From Reyranella humidisoli (GTDB taxonomy: Bacteria; Pseudomonadota; Alphaproteobacteria; Reyranellales; Reyranellaceae): a DNA stretch of 64,000 nucleotides. The notes under the pieces are model-generated. The model worked only from the letters and a program-made list of their open reading frames with translations. It was not told where the DNA came from and did no database searches. This document shows positions 25,812 through 34,776 of this stretch, in pieces; position 1 is the stretch's first letter, and every line of letters starts with the position of its first letter. Where the stretch lies: assembly GCF_019039055.1 (NCBI RefSeq), contig NZ_JAHOPB010000001.1:2046001-2110000 (forward strand), given 5' to 3'. A program made the translations under genes and the position numbers.

Positions 25812-27172
25812 GCGCACCGAAGCCGCACGGCGTTCCCTTCGCCGAAGCGATGAAGGTCTGGCTTCGGGTCGCCGCCCTGTCGTTCGGCGGTCCGGCCGGC
25901 CAGATCGCGGTGATGCACCGCATCGTCGTCGAGGAGAAGAAATGGGTCGGCGAGCAGCGCTTCCTGCAGGCGCTGAACTACTGCACCCTGCTGCCCGGTC
26001 CCGAGGCGCAGCAACTAGCAACCTATCTGGGCTGGTTGATGCACCGCACGGCGGGCGGCCTGCTGGCCGGCACGTTGTTCGTCCTGCCGGGCATGGTCGC
26101 CATCATGGCGCTCTCCTGGGTCTACGTGCTGCTGGGCAAGGTGACCCTGGTGCAGGGCCTGTTCTTCGGCCTGAAGGCCGCGGTGCTGGTGATCGTGATC
26201 GAAGCGGTGATCCGCGTGGGCCGGCGGGCGCTGCGCAACAACGCAATGCGCCTGCTGGCGGTCGCTTCCTTCGTCGCGATCTTCTTCTACGGCGTGCCGT
26301 TTCCGGTGATCGTCATCGTGGCGGGCCTCATCGGCTTCGTCGCGACGAAGGCCGGCTCGACGGCTTTCCAGGCCGGCGGCCACGGTGCCGGCAACCGGGC
26401 GGCGTTGGGCGATGCGGACTCCCTGCTGGGCGAGGCGACGCCGGAGCACGCAAAACCCAATCTCGCCTGGACGATTTCGATCGGCTCGATCTTCCTCGCC
26501 TTGTGGCTCATCCCGGTGGCCCTGCTGTGGTTCCTGCGCGGGCCCGACGACATCTTCACTCAGATCGCGGTCTTCTTCAGCAAGATGGCGGTGGTCACGT
26601 TCGGCGGCGCCTATGCGGTGCTGGCCTATGTCGCCCAGCAGGCCGTCGAGAATTACGGCTGGGTCACGGCGGGCGAGATGCTGGACGGGCTGGGGCTGGC
26701 CGAATCGACGCCCGGGCCGCTGATCATGGTGACGCAGTTCGTGGGCTTCCTCGGCGCGTGGCGCGACCATGGCGGGCTCAGTCCGCTGCTCGCGGGCACG
26801 CTGGGCGGCCTGCTCACGACCTGGGTGACATTCGTGCCGTGCTTCCTCTGGATCTTCGTTGGCGCGCCCTATGTCGAGGCGCTGCGTGCCAACAAGGCGC
26901 TGTCGGGCGCGCTGGCGGCCATCACGGCGGCGATCGTGGGGGTGATCCTCAATCTCGCCGTCTGGTTCGGCCTGCAGGTCCTGTTCGGCGAATTGCGGAC
27001 AGTCAAGCTGCTCGGCGCCACCGTCGACCTGCCGGTGCTGGGATCGGCCAATATCGCCGCGGTGGCACTGGCGGCGGCCTGTGCTGTTGCTGTATTCCGC
27101 TTCCGCTTCGGGATGATCCCGGTCCTGCTGGCCAGCTCGATGGCCGGCATCGTCTACGCGCTGATGCTATAG
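25808..27172 (+). CDS. chrA: Chromate transporter ChrA (long, two-domain form)
   Basis: This 454-residue inner-membrane protein has the duplicated CHR domain. The first repeat has SFGGPAGQIAVMHR and CTLLPGPEAQQLATYLG; the second has TFGGAYAVLAYVAQQAVENYGW and LGLAESTPGPLIM. It exports chromate using the membrane potential. The start ATG overlaps the chrB stop. A hydrophilic loop of about 45 residues separates the halves. DUF3297 follows after 7 bp and may be co-transcribed. Confidence 0.95.
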   Translation: MSAPKPHGVPFAEAMKVWLRVAALSFGGPAGQIAVMHRIVVEEKKWVGEQRFLQALNYCTLLPGPEAQQLATYLGWLMHRTAGGLLAGTLFVLPGMVAIMALSWVYVLLGKVTLVQGLFFGLKAAVLVIVIEAVIRVGRRALRNNAMRLLAVASFVAIFFYGVPFPVIVIVAGLIGFVATKAGSTAFQAGGHGAGNRAALGDADSLLGEATPEHAKPNLAWTISIGSIFLALWLIPVALLWFLRGPDDIFTQIAVFFSKMAVVTFGGAYAVLAYVAQQAVENYGWVTAGEMLDGLGLAESTPGPLIMVTQFVGFLGAWRDHGGLSPLLAGTLGGLLTTWVTFVPCFLWIFVGAPYVEALRANKALSGALAAITAAIVGVILNLAVWFGLQVLFGELRTVKLLGATVDLPVLGSANIAAVALAAACAVAVFRFRFGMIPVLLASSMAGIVYALML

Positions 27173-27179
27173 GAAACCC

Positions 27180-27425
27180 ATGACCGACACCCTCCCCGAC
27201 CGCCTCTCCACCAATCCCAAGAGCCCGCATTACGACGAGGCGCTTCTCCAGCGCGGCATCGGCATCCGGTTCGACGGCCAGGAGAAGACCAACGTCGAGG
27301 AGTATTGCGTGAGCGAGGGCTGGATTCGCGTTGCCGTCGGCAAGACGATGGATCGCAAGGGCAATCCGCTCACCATCAAGCTCAAGGGCAACGTCGAGCC
27401 CTTCTTCGAGGCGAAGAAGTCCTAG
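27180..27425 (+). CDS. DUF3297 family small protein
   Basis: The 81-residue sequence is highly typical of DUF3297: LSTNPKSPHYDE near the start, the core RGIGIRFDGQEKTNVEEYC and the ending DRKGNPLTIKLKGNVEPFF. It is a conserved soluble protein of unknown role, widespread in alphaproteobacteria. AGGAAACCC precedes the ATG. It probably shares the chrBA transcript. Its last four bases overlap the convergent SGNH hydrolase gene. Confidence 0.88.
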   Translation: MTDTLPDRLSTNPKSPHYDEALLQRGIGIRFDGQEKTNVEEYCVSEGWIRVAVGKTMDRKGNPLTIKLKGNVEPFFEAKKS

Positions 27426-28699
27426 GCGCCGGGCCGCGCGAGCGCGGCGAAGCCCACGACGAGATTGATCAGCAGCAGGCTGATGTCGAGCCGGCGCGGC
27501 ATGTCGGTCAGCAGCGAATCGCTGCGGAACGCCGCCGCGAGATCGATCGGTGCCACGGGTGCGAGGCCTTCCTCCGCCTCGATCCGCCGGCAGACCGCCT
27601 GCGCCAGGATCGCATAGCCGACCGCCGTGGGATGGAGGTTGTCGAGCCCGTAGAGCCCGCCTTTGTGCGGCCAGCGCTGCAGTGGCACGTTGTTGATCCG
27701 CCAGTCCTTGATCCAGATCTCGTGCTCGCGCGTCTCGCGGTAGTGCTTGTTGTCGTGCAGTTCCATCATGCCGTAGGCGTCGATGAAAGCGAGACCCTCG
27801 CCGCCGAAGGTCTCCGACAGGTCGTCGGCGATGCGCCGGTTGAGATCGCGCACGCCTTCGTCGAGCGCCTTCATCTCGGCGCCGCTGAGGCCGCCGATCT
27901 GGCCCAGCCGGCCGAGATATTCGGGAAAATAGTCGGCTCCGCGCGGCAGCGCGCCGGGATCGACCCGCGGCATCAGGTTGGCCACGCAGCTCGGCTTGGG
28001 CAGCAGGTTGAGATAGACGTGATCGATCTGTCCTGCCTGCCGCATGTCGTTCAGGCGCACGCCGAGATCGTGCATGTCGGTGGCGATGGCATCGGGCGAG
28101 AACTGGTCCTTCGTCGCCATCAGGCAGATCGTCCAGATGCCGTCGTTGATGCCGATATTGACCAGCAGCCGCTTCGGCCTGCGCTGCGCCAGGATCTCGA
28201 GCGGCGTCCTGTCGGCGAAGGCGCTCGCCGGATCGTTCGACGGGTTGAGCAGGAAGCTCGCATTGACCGCCTCATAGAGTGCTGGCAGCACGCCGACGAA
28301 ATCGAAGCCCTCGGCGTCGCGCACTGCTTCGATCAATCCGGCAATCTTCGAGACGTTGTTGTTGTAGGTGAGCGAGGCCTGGTCGGCGATCGTGGTCTGG
28401 GCGATCGAGATGTTGTCGAAGCAGTCGTCGGCCGACCAGCGTCCCTGGTCGAGCCACGCCTGCGCGTTGTCCAGCACCGATTGTTTCAGACCGTCGAGGT
28501 CGAAGCGCCCGGAGCGGAACAGGTCTTCAAGGTCGAACAGCACGTCACGGGGATAGGAGGGTGTCCTGAAGTTCCACCCGAACGCCCGCGCGACCTGCGC
28601 CGGCACGGCCAAGGCCGCGAGTTCGGCATTGGTGGTCAGCGAGCGCGTGCCGTTGTAGATGGAGTCGCCAATGGCCATGAGTTCAGGACGGTCAGGCAT
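27422..28699 (-). CDS. SGNH/GDSL-type hydrolase
   Basis: This 425-residue protein has the SGNH blocks: MAIGDSIYNG (block I, Ser), NIGINDG (block III, GxND-like) and DNLHPTAVGY (block V, catalytic Asp-x-x-His). It lacks a signal peptide, and its large insertion between blocks is unusual for simple esterases. It should hydrolyse an ester, perhaps of a lipid or acylated sugar; no substrate can be named. The ATG at 28699 follows AGGGGGAGATGAC and lies one base from the divergent TAXI receptor start. Confidence 0.8.
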   Translation of the reverse strand: MPDRPELMAIGDSIYNGTRSLTTNAELAALAVPAQVARAFGWNFRTPSYPRDVLFDLEDLFRSGRFDLDGLKQSVLDNAQAWLDQGRWSADDCFDNISIAQTTIADQASLTYNNNVSKIAGLIEAVRDAEGFDFVGVLPALYEAVNASFLLNPSNDPASAFADRTPLEILAQRRPKRLLVNIGINDGIWTICLMATKDQFSPDAIATDMHDLGVRLNDMRQAGQIDHVYLNLLPKPSCVANLMPRVDPGALPRGADYFPEYLGRLGQIGGLSGAEMKALDEGVRDLNRRIADDLSETFGGEGLAFIDAYGMMELHDNKHYRETREHEIWIKDWRINNVPLQRWPHKGGLYGLDNLHPTAVGYAILAQAVCRRIEAEEGLAPVAPIDLAAAFRSDSLLTDMPRRLDISLLLINLVVGFAALARPGA

Positions 28700-29714
28700 G
28701 TCATCTCCCCCTGCTCGGACAACACACTCGCATGACGGGCATTACACCACAAAGTCATCTCTCGGCCGGCGTGCGGCACTGCAGGCCGCGGCGGCTGCCG
28801 GTCTGGTGCTTTCGGCAGCGCCGGCGGGAGCGCAGGCCATGAGGGTTCGTCTCGGCACCGCTACGCCCGGGGGCGGTTTCCCGGTCTATGGCGCGGCCTT
28901 CGTCGAAGGCGTGCGGCGTTTCGATCCGACGCTCGAGATCGAGGCGATCAACACGAAGGGCAGCACCGAGAACGTGCCTATGCTCGAGGCCGGCACGCTC
29001 GACATCGCGCTGGTCCAGGGCGAGGTGGTGCATGAGTCGCTGCAGGGCATCGGTCGCGCGCCGGCCGATCTGCGCGTACTGACGGCCATGTATCCCACCG
29101 CCGGCATGTTCGTCGTGCGGGCGGATTCGCCCTATCGCACGATCGCCGACCTCAGGGGCAAGCCGATCGCCTGGGGCGCCGGTGGCTCGGGACTGGTCAT
29201 TCTCGGGCGTTACGCCATGGACGGTCTCGGGCTGGATGCCGCGAAGGACTTCCAGCCGATCTATCTCGAACGCGCGGGCGACGGCCCGGCGATGGTGCTC
29301 GACGGCCGGGCCGCCGCACTGTGGGGCGGCGGCAATGGCTGGCCCGGATTCATGACCATGGCCAACAGCAAGGACGGCGCGCGCTTCATCGCGCCCGACG
29401 CCGCCGAGATCCGGCGCATCCTCGGCAAGCACACTTTCCTCAAGCCGGTGACGCAGGCGGCGGGCAGCTTTCGCGGGCAGGCGGCGGCGATCCCTTCCGT
29501 AGGATCCTGGAGTTTCGTGCTGGCGCGGCCCGGACTCGATGAAACGACGGCCTACCGTATCGTGAAGGCCTTGTACGCCGTGCAGCAGGCCGGCACTCCG
29601 CCGCCGCAGCTCGTCGACACGACGGCCGCCAACACGGTCGCGGTGGTGCCGGGACGCCAAAGGTTGCATCCCGGCGTCGCACGTTTCTATCGCGAGATCG
29701 GTCTGCTCACGTAA
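28698..29714 (+). CDS. TAXI-family TRAP transporter solute receptor
   Basis: The 338-residue protein is a periplasmic binding protein of the TAXI type: VRLGTATPGGGFPVYGAAFVEG, NTKGSTENVPMLEAGTLDIALVQG and LRGKPIAWGAGGSG. The N-terminus has a twin-arginine signal (LGRRAALQAAAAAGLVLSAAP) preceded by about 25 polar residues. No nearer in-frame start exists than the ATG at 28698, inside the same CATG as the start of the divergent hydrolase. No fused DctQM membrane gene is nearby, so this receptor is an orphan here. Confidence 0.85.
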   Translation: MSSPPARTTHSHDGHYTTKSSLGRRAALQAAAAAGLVLSAAPAGAQAMRVRLGTATPGGGFPVYGAAFVEGVRRFDPTLEIEAINTKGSTENVPMLEAGTLDIALVQGEVVHESLQGIGRAPADLRVLTAMYPTAGMFVVRADSPYRTIADLRGKPIAWGAGGSGLVILGRYAMDGLGLDAAKDFQPIYLERAGDGPAMVLDGRAAALWGGGNGWPGFMTMANSKDGARFIAPDAAEIRRILGKHTFLKPVTQAAGSFRGQAAAIPSVGSWSFVLARPGLDETTAYRIVKALYAVQQAGTPPPQLVDTTAANTVAVVPGRQRLHPGVARFYREIGLLT

Positions 29715-29764
29715 CCTCTGCCTCCGTTCCGCGTTGCCCGGACAGGACAACGAAGGAGCGAGCC

Positions 29765-29992
29765 ATGGACAAGTCCAAAGCCAGCAGCAAGATCGAGGGC
29801 GAGGGCAGCTACAGCGCCACCGCCGATTATAACAAGCGCACGGCCGAGTTTCTGAAGAAGGGCAACGTCGACGATGCAGCCCGCGAGGCCATGCGTGCCC
29901 TCGACTCCGAGGAAGCCGGCGCCCTGGAAGCCGCCGAAGCCAAAGGCAAGGCGGGCGATCCGAAGGGCCAGGGCAAAGCGAAAATCCGGTAG
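29765..29992 (+). CDS. Small Lys/Ala/Glu-rich protein of unknown function
   Basis: This 75-residue protein is very polar (MDKSKASSKIEGEGSYSATADYNKRTAEFLKKG), with the second half alternating Ala, Glu and Lys and likely helical, ending KGQGKAKIR. Similar short proteins are common in proteobacteria without a known role. AAGGAGCGAGCC precedes the ATG and gives it a strong start. It is convergent with a Bug receptor gene 5 bp away. Confidence 0.72.
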   Translation: MDKSKASSKIEGEGSYSATADYNKRTAEFLKKGNVDDAAREAMRALDSEEAGALEAAEAKGKAGDPKGQGKAKIR

Positions 29993-29997
29993 TCCGA

Positions 29998-30972
29998 CTA
30001 CTCGGGCTTCAACAGTCCCTTCCTGGCGAGATCGCCGATCCCGGCCTCTTCCGTCTTCATGAAGGCGCCGAACTCGGCGGGGGTGGACGGACGCACCGTC
30101 GCCCCGAGGTCGACGAACTTCTGGCGGATCGCGGGATCGGCGAGCGCCGCGACCGCCGCTGCGTTCAGCGTTGCGATGATCGGCGCCGGTGTATCCTGAC
30201 GCACGAAGATGCCGAGTGTGGTGCCGCCGTCGAAGGCCGTGCAACCGACTTCCGCCAGTGTCGGCACGTTGGGCAGCTCGGGCGTGCGCTTCTCGCCGAT
30301 GACGACCAGCGCGCGCAGCTTGCCCGACTGCAGATGGGGCAGCGAACTGCTGAGCTGATCGACGTAACTGTCGATCTGGCCCGCGAGGACGTCGTTCAGT
30401 CCGACGCCCGAGCCGCGGTACGGCACGATCGAGAAGCTGACCTTCTCGTTCTCCTGGATGCGCAGGATATCGGTGTGATTGGGCGTGCCGTTGCCGGCGT
30501 GTCCCATGCTGATCGTGCCGGGCTTGGCCTTGGCCGCCGCCAGCATCGACTGGAAATCGGTGAAACGGCTGTTGGCCGGCACGACGACGATCATCGGCAC
30601 GGTGCTCAGCATGCTGACCGGCGCGAACGACGGCACCATCGACGGCTTGCCGGCCATCAACGGCGATACGTAGAGCGTGCCGAACGCGCCGATCACCATC
30701 GTGTAGCCATCGGCTGGCGCCTGCAGCACCGTTTCCTGTCCGACGACACCACCGGCGCCCGGACGGTTGTCGACCAGGACAGTCTGGCCGAGCTTTCGCG
30801 ACATGCCGTCGCCCACCAGGCGCGCCGTCACGTCGGCATTGCCGCCGGCGGCGAAGGGCACGACGAAACGAATGGGCTTGGTTGGAAAGGCCTGCGCCCG
30901 CGCCCCGAAGCCGGTTGCCGAAGCGGCCGTGGCGGCAAGTGCCCCCAGCACGAATGTTCGCCGTTGCGCCAT
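29998..30972 (-). CDS. Bug-family (TctC-like) periplasmic solute receptor
   Basis: This 324-residue receptor has a signal beginning MAQRRTFVLGALAATAASATGFGARAQ and the Bug hallmarks: FPTKPIRFVVPFAAGG, VDNRPGAGGVVGQE and SPxDGY-like APADGYTMVIG. Asp and Gly residues in these loops clamp the carboxylate through water molecules in characterised members. GGAGGAAATCATC precedes the ATG at 30972. It is a single-gene unit; no membrane component is adjacent. Confidence 0.92.
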   Translation of the reverse strand: MAQRRTFVLGALAATAASATGFGARAQAFPTKPIRFVVPFAAGGNADVTARLVGDGMSRKLGQTVLVDNRPGAGGVVGQETVLQAPADGYTMVIGAFGTLYVSPLMAGKPSMVPSFAPVSMLSTVPMIVVVPANSRFTDFQSMLAAAKAKPGTISMGHAGNGTPNHTDILRIQENEKVSFSIVPYRGSGVGLNDVLAGQIDSYVDQLSSSLPHLQSGKLRALVVIGEKRTPELPNVPTLAEVGCTAFDGGTTLGIFVRQDTPAPIIATLNAAAVAALADPAIRQKFVDLGATVRPSTPAEFGAFMKTEEAGIGDLARKGLLKPE

Positions 30973-31128
30973 GATGATTTCCTCCGGTTGATTGCGCAAA
31001 GCATCGGCTTCGCGACCGGTCGGGGCCACTCAAATAAGCGCTGTCTTTCGCGGCATGGAAAAGGCGCGCAAGCGAAAGGATTTCGAAAGGTATGTGTGCG
31101 CGGACACGCCGAGCGGCCCGCGTCGCAG

Positions 31129-31497
31129 CTAGTTGCTGTTCTCCAGACGCGTGACGACGAAACCCCGGCCATCGCGTTCCACCTCGAAGCGGACACGGTC
31201 ACCCGGGCCGAGGCCCTTCAGCGAGGCGGGATCTTCGACGGCGAAAACCCGCACGCCGCCCTCGGGGAGCAGCGGAAGCGGACGAAAGTCGATGGTGACG
31301 CGGCTTGCGTCCTTGTCGACGGCCACGATGCGCCCGCTGGCGAGCGGCGCCCCGTTCGGCGCCTCGGCGGTACAATCCTCAAGTCCCTGGTTCTGATCGA
31401 CTTCGTGGAGGCTGTGCAGGCCTGCGGCATAGGCCGGCAACGGCGCAACCGCTGCGACCGCAAGGACCGCAGCAAGCGTGATTCTACTCGTGAACAT
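31129..31497 (-). CDS. CusF-like periplasmic protein lacking the metal ligands
   Basis: The 122-residue protein has a Sec signal (MFTSRITLAAVLAVAAVAPLPAYAA) and an OB-like C-terminal half matching the CusF/CusF_Ec fold: ASGRIVAVDKDASRVTIDFRPLP, then LKGLGPGDRVRFEVERDGRGFVVTRLE. In CusF the site is His, Trp and two Met. At the matching positions I see Asp/Phe, Pro/Leu and Val/Phe, so copper or silver binding is doubtful. It may be a structural relative or bind something else. It stands alone upstream of a Bug gene. Confidence 0.68.
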   Translation of the reverse strand: MFTSRITLAAVLAVAAVAPLPAYAAGLHSLHEVDQNQGLEDCTAEAPNGAPLASGRIVAVDKDASRVTIDFRPLPLLPEGGVRVFAVEDPASLKGLGPGDRVRFEVERDGRGFVVTRLENSN

Positions 31498-31652
31498 CTG
31501 AGGGCTGACTTTCCGGTGGTGAACGCTACTGAGCGCTCCATCTGGGAAAGGGTTCGCAGATTTCCAGAGGTTACATCGCGGTGACGGGCGCCGCGCCGTC
31601 GCATGTCACAGGCCTCACGCCCATGTGAGCGATGCATGCCGCGTGCAGGTCC

Positions 31653-32627
31653 TTACTCGGGCTTGATGTTACCCTCGCGAATCACCTTGCCCCAGCGATC
31701 GCGGTCGTTGCCGACGAGGGTGACGACATCCTGCGGCGGTCCGGAAAGCGGCTCGGCGCCGAGGGTCGCGAGGCGCTCGGCCGTGGCCGGCTGGGCAAGC
31801 ACCTTGTTCACCGCATCGTTGAGGCGCTTCACCACGGACTCGGGAACGCCGGCCGGGCCGAGCACGATGAACCATCCCTCGATCTCGGCGGCGGCGAGAT
31901 TGAGCTCGCGCAGGGTCGGCAGGTCCGGCGCCAGCGTGCTGCGCTTCGGACCGGTCACGGCCAGCGCCCGCATCTCGCCACGCTGCACGTAGGGCAGCAT
32001 GACGGCGACATTGTCGAACATCGTCTGGATGCGGCCGGCGAGGAGGTCGGCGCGCACTGCGCCGCTGCCGCGATAGGGGACGTGCAGGATCTGGACGCCG
32101 GCGGTGCGCTGCAGGATTTCCCCTGCGAGATGCTGCGCCGTACCCATGCCGGTGGATGCGTAGGCGATGCCGTTAGGCTTGGACTTTGCGAGCGCGATGA
32201 GGTCGGCCACCGTCTTCACGCCGAGATCGGGATGGACGACCAGCAGGTAGGGCGTGCGCGCCACGGTGGCGATCGGCGTGAAGTCCTTCAGCGGATCGAA
32301 GGACAGATTCGGGTAGAGGGCGCCCAGGGTCGCATGCGAGCTCGGCGCGAACAGCAGCGTGTAGCCGTCGGGCGGCGACTTCACGATCATTTCCGAGGCG
32401 ATGATGCCGCTCGCCCCGCCCTTGTTCTCGACCAGCACGTTCTGGCCGAGTTCGGTCGTGAGGCCCTGCGCCATCAGGCGGGCGATTACGTCGGTCGCAC
32501 CGCCCGGCGGGAAGCCGACCACCAGGCGGATCGACTTGTCGGGAAAGGCCGGCGTCTGGGCAGCAGCCGGCAAGGCAAGTGCGAGCAGGCTGCCGGCAAG
32601 CAGCCCCATGAACTTCGAACGCAACAT
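31653..32627 (-). CDS. Bug-family (TctC-like) periplasmic solute receptor
   Basis: This 324-residue receptor has a short Sec signal (MLRSKFMGLLAGSLLALALPAAAQT) and canonical Bug motifs: FPDKSIRLVVGFPPGGATDV, VENKGGASGIIASE and SPPDGYTLLFAPSS. Two ATGs lie six bases apart; GGGAGG is directly against the first (32633) and six bases from the second (32627), so the second is the better start. It follows a TauD oxygenase on the same strand and is presumably controlled with it by the divergent GntR regulator. Confidence 0.92.
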   Translation of the reverse strand: MLRSKFMGLLAGSLLALALPAAAQTPAFPDKSIRLVVGFPPGGATDVIARLMAQGLTTELGQNVLVENKGGASGIIASEMIVKSPPDGYTLLFAPSSHATLGALYPNLSFDPLKDFTPIATVARTPYLLVVHPDLGVKTVADLIALAKSKPNGIAYASTGMGTAQHLAGEILQRTAGVQILHVPYRGSGAVRADLLAGRIQTMFDNVAVMLPYVQRGEMRALAVTGPKRSTLAPDLPTLRELNLAAAEIEGWFIVLGPAGVPESVVKRLNDAVNKVLAQPATAERLATLGAEPLSGPPQDVVTLVGNDRDRWGKVIREGNIKPE

Positions 32628-32679
32628 CTTCATCCTCCCGGTTCTTCTTCTTGTCTTGCTTGGGCCCTTGTGGCGGGCG

Positions 32680-33597
32680 TCAGGAAACCGCGGCGACCGC
32701 CTGAAGCATCGATTCGCGGTCGGCGCTCGCGGTATTGTCCGCGACGCGGCCGGTCTCGACCTCGCCCTCGAGCGAGCAGCGATACATCACGCGCGGCTTC
32801 GTCTGGTCGAAGTCGCCGAGCGCCACGTGGCAGCTGCAGCGATTGTCCCACATCACCACGTCGCCCAGGCTCCAGCGGTGGCGAAAGACGAACTCCGGCG
32901 ACGTCGCGTGCGCATTCAGCATCGCCAGCAGGCTCTGGCTCTCCTCGTCGGACATGCCGACGAAGCGGCGAATGCGCTGGTTGACCAGCAGCGACTTGCG
33001 GCCGGTCTCGGGATGCGTGCGCACGACGGGATGGATGATCGGCGGATTGCGCCGCTTCATCTCGGCGACCACGGTGGGATCGCGCTGCTCGATGCCGCGC
33101 ACCATCGATACGTCGTGGACCGCTTCGAGGGTCTCGATCAGGGCGCGGATCGGCGGCGTCAGCGTCTCGAGCGCGAGATAGAGGTTGGCCCACATCGTGT
33201 CGCCGCCGACTGGCGGCTTTTCCTTGCAATGAAGGATCGCGCCCTTGGCCGGGCGGGACGTGTAGCTGAGGTCGGTGTGCCAGTTGCGGCCCGAATTGTA
33301 GGTGCCTGACTTCTTGCCGCCGACCATCTTGTTGGACAGGACGAGGATCTCGCGGTGATCCGGATGCAGGGTCGAGGGCGCCTGGGATTCGTGATCGTCC
33401 AGCACGCCGAACCGGCGCGAGAAGGCGATCTGCTCTTCCGGCGTCAGGTCCTGCTCAGGAAAGACGAGCACGATGTGCTCGAGCCACGCCGCGTTGATGA
33501 GGCGCTGGTCGGCGTCGCTCAGGGGCTTGCGAAGATCGATGCCGCGGATTTGGGCGCCCGCCGCAAAACCCAGAGGGGTGATTTCGAGTGAGTTCAT
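32680..33597 (-). CDS. TauD/TfdA-family Fe(II)/2-oxoglutarate dioxygenase
   Basis: This 305-residue oxygenase has His107-x-Asp109 in NWHTDLSY, a distal His in WDNRCSCHVALGD and an Arg after it (KPRVMYR). It resembles, but is clearly distinct from, the enzyme at 2859-3722. GGGAGAACTCAC precedes the ATG. Gene order TauD then Bug receptor repeats the arrangement of the first unit. The divergent GntR-FCD regulator probably senses the substrate or product. A sulfonate or aryloxy acid substrate is a family-level guess. Confidence 0.9.
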   Translation of the reverse strand: MNSLEITPLGFAAGAQIRGIDLRKPLSDADQRLINAAWLEHIVLVFPEQDLTPEEQIAFSRRFGVLDDHESQAPSTLHPDHREILVLSNKMVGGKKSGTYNSGRNWHTDLSYTSRPAKGAILHCKEKPPVGGDTMWANLYLALETLTPPIRALIETLEAVHDVSMVRGIEQRDPTVVAEMKRRNPPIIHPVVRTHPETGRKSLLVNQRIRRFVGMSDEESQSLLAMLNAHATSPEFVFRHRWSLGDVVMWDNRCSCHVALGDFDQTKPRVMYRCSLEGEVETGRVADNTASADRESMLQAVAAVS

Positions 33598-33631
33598 GTG
33601 AGTTCTCCCAAGCTGTCAGCCTACCCAATGC

Positions 33632-33669
33632 ACCGATAATCGGTCAATATACTGTTTATTGTCAGACAA
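33632..33669. promoter_or_regulatory. Palindromic operator candidates between TauD and GntR genes
   Basis: Three nested inverted repeats lie in the 87-bp divergent gap: ACCGAT-A-ATCGGT (33632-33644), CAATA-N7-TATTG (33645-33661) and TTGTC-A-GACAA (33659-33669). The last matches the TTGT-N3-ACAA type of site used by GntR/FCD regulators, so it is the best operator candidate for self-control and control of the TauD-Bug operon. Confidence 0.5.
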
Positions 33670-33684
33670 GATAGGGATCGTCGC

Positions 33685-34404
33685 ATGGACGCCAGCCCCC
33701 CACCGGAAATGCCGCTCGGAAAGCTCGTGAAGTCGCTCCCCGAGCGGCTGGCCGAGCGCGTGCTGGAGGACGTGATGACGGGCCGCCTCAAGCCGGGTGA
33801 CCGGCTGAAGGAGGAGCTGCTGGCCCAGACCCATGCGGTCAGCCGCGCGACGGTGCGCGAGGCTCTGATTGCGCTGGCGCGGCAGGGCTATGTCGTGCGC
33901 ATTCCGCGCTCGGGCGCGCGCATCGCCGAGTTCTCGGGCCAGGATCTCGACGACCTGTTCGAACTGCGTGCGGCGCTGCTCTCGACCGCGGCGGGCCGGT
34001 ATACACGGCGGGCCGGTCCGGCACAGCGGGCCGACCTGGAGTCGCTGGTCGTCGATCTGGAAGGGCTGGCGGCGAAGCCCGACACGTCACCGCAGGATTT
34101 CGCGACCCAGTCGGTGCGCATCCAGACCTTCCTGACGGAGCGCTGCGGCAACAACCATCTGCCCGACATGTACAAGCGGCTGGCCGGGATGGGCATGTGG
34201 CAGCTCATCCGCGGCCAGGCCAGCAGCTTCCTCACCCAGGCGGGGCGTGCGGAGTCGGCGGCCGACTGGCGACGGCTCGCCGATCGTGTCTTGGCCAATG
34301 ACGCAGAGGGAGCGGAGCGTGCGGCCCGTCTGCTTCTCGAACATTCCGCCGTTCGCGTACGCCAGCATTTCGACGAGGCCGTGCGCGTTGAGCAGCAGCC
34401 CTAG
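33685..34404 (+). CDS. GntR-family (FCD domain) transcriptional regulator
   Basis: This 239-residue regulator has a winged-helix N-terminal domain (ERLAERVLEDVMTGRLKPGDRLKEE, then SRATVREALIALARQGYVVR, residues about 20-85) and an all-helical FCD ligand domain (LDDLFELRAALLSTAAGRY onward). FCD regulators bind carboxylic acids through a metal. It is divergent from the TauD-Bug operon with palindromes between, the usual arrangement of a local repressor. AGGGATCGTCGC precedes the ATG. Confidence 0.88.
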   Translation: MDASPPPEMPLGKLVKSLPERLAERVLEDVMTGRLKPGDRLKEELLAQTHAVSRATVREALIALARQGYVVRIPRSGARIAEFSGQDLDDLFELRAALLSTAAGRYTRRAGPAQRADLESLVVDLEGLAAKPDTSPQDFATQSVRIQTFLTERCGNNHLPDMYKRLAGMGMWQLIRGQASSFLTQAGRAESAADWRRLADRVLANDAEGAERAARLLLEHSAVRVRQHFDEAVRVEQQP

Positions 34405-34407
34405 CCG

Positions 34408-34695
34408 TCACGCGATCGCGTCGATCACTTTCGCCAGCGCCACGTCCTTGAGCGACAAGCCGCCGGCATCGTGAGTCAAGAGCAGGATCTCGACCTTGTT
34501 GTAGACGTTCGACCATTCGGGATGGTGATCGGCCTTTTCGGCGGCCATCGCGACGCGGGTCATGAAGCCCCAGGCTTCGTTGAAGTCGGTGAACTTGAAG
34601 CTCTTCTGGATCGCATCGCGGCCACGTACTTTTTTCCAGCTCTTGATCGAGGCGAGTGCCTGCGTGCGGGCCTTGCCGGCGAGTTTGGCGGTCAT
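34408..34695 (-). CDS. phhB: Pterin-4a-carbinolamine dehydratase
   Basis: This 95-residue protein has the family hallmark [26 protein letters not shown], including the His-His-x-x-x-Trp motif of the active site. It dehydrates 4a-hydroxytetrahydropterin formed by aromatic amino acid hydroxylases. The frame is open upstream, but GAGGAGAG before the ATG at 34695 fixes the start. No phenylalanine hydroxylase is nearby. It is convergent with the GntR gene, three bases apart. Confidence 0.92.
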   Translation of the reverse strand: MTAKLAGKARTQALASIKSWKKVRGRDAIQKSFKFTDFNEAWGFMTRVAMAAEKADHHPEWSNVYNKVEILLLTHDAGGLSLKDVALAKVIDAIA

Positions 34696-34776
34696 CTGTT
34701 CTCTCCTCAGTTGGCGTGAAGCTTGCCTCATCGCGTCGCAGCGGCCTAGGCTCCCCCCAACAAACCGGAGGCTTTC

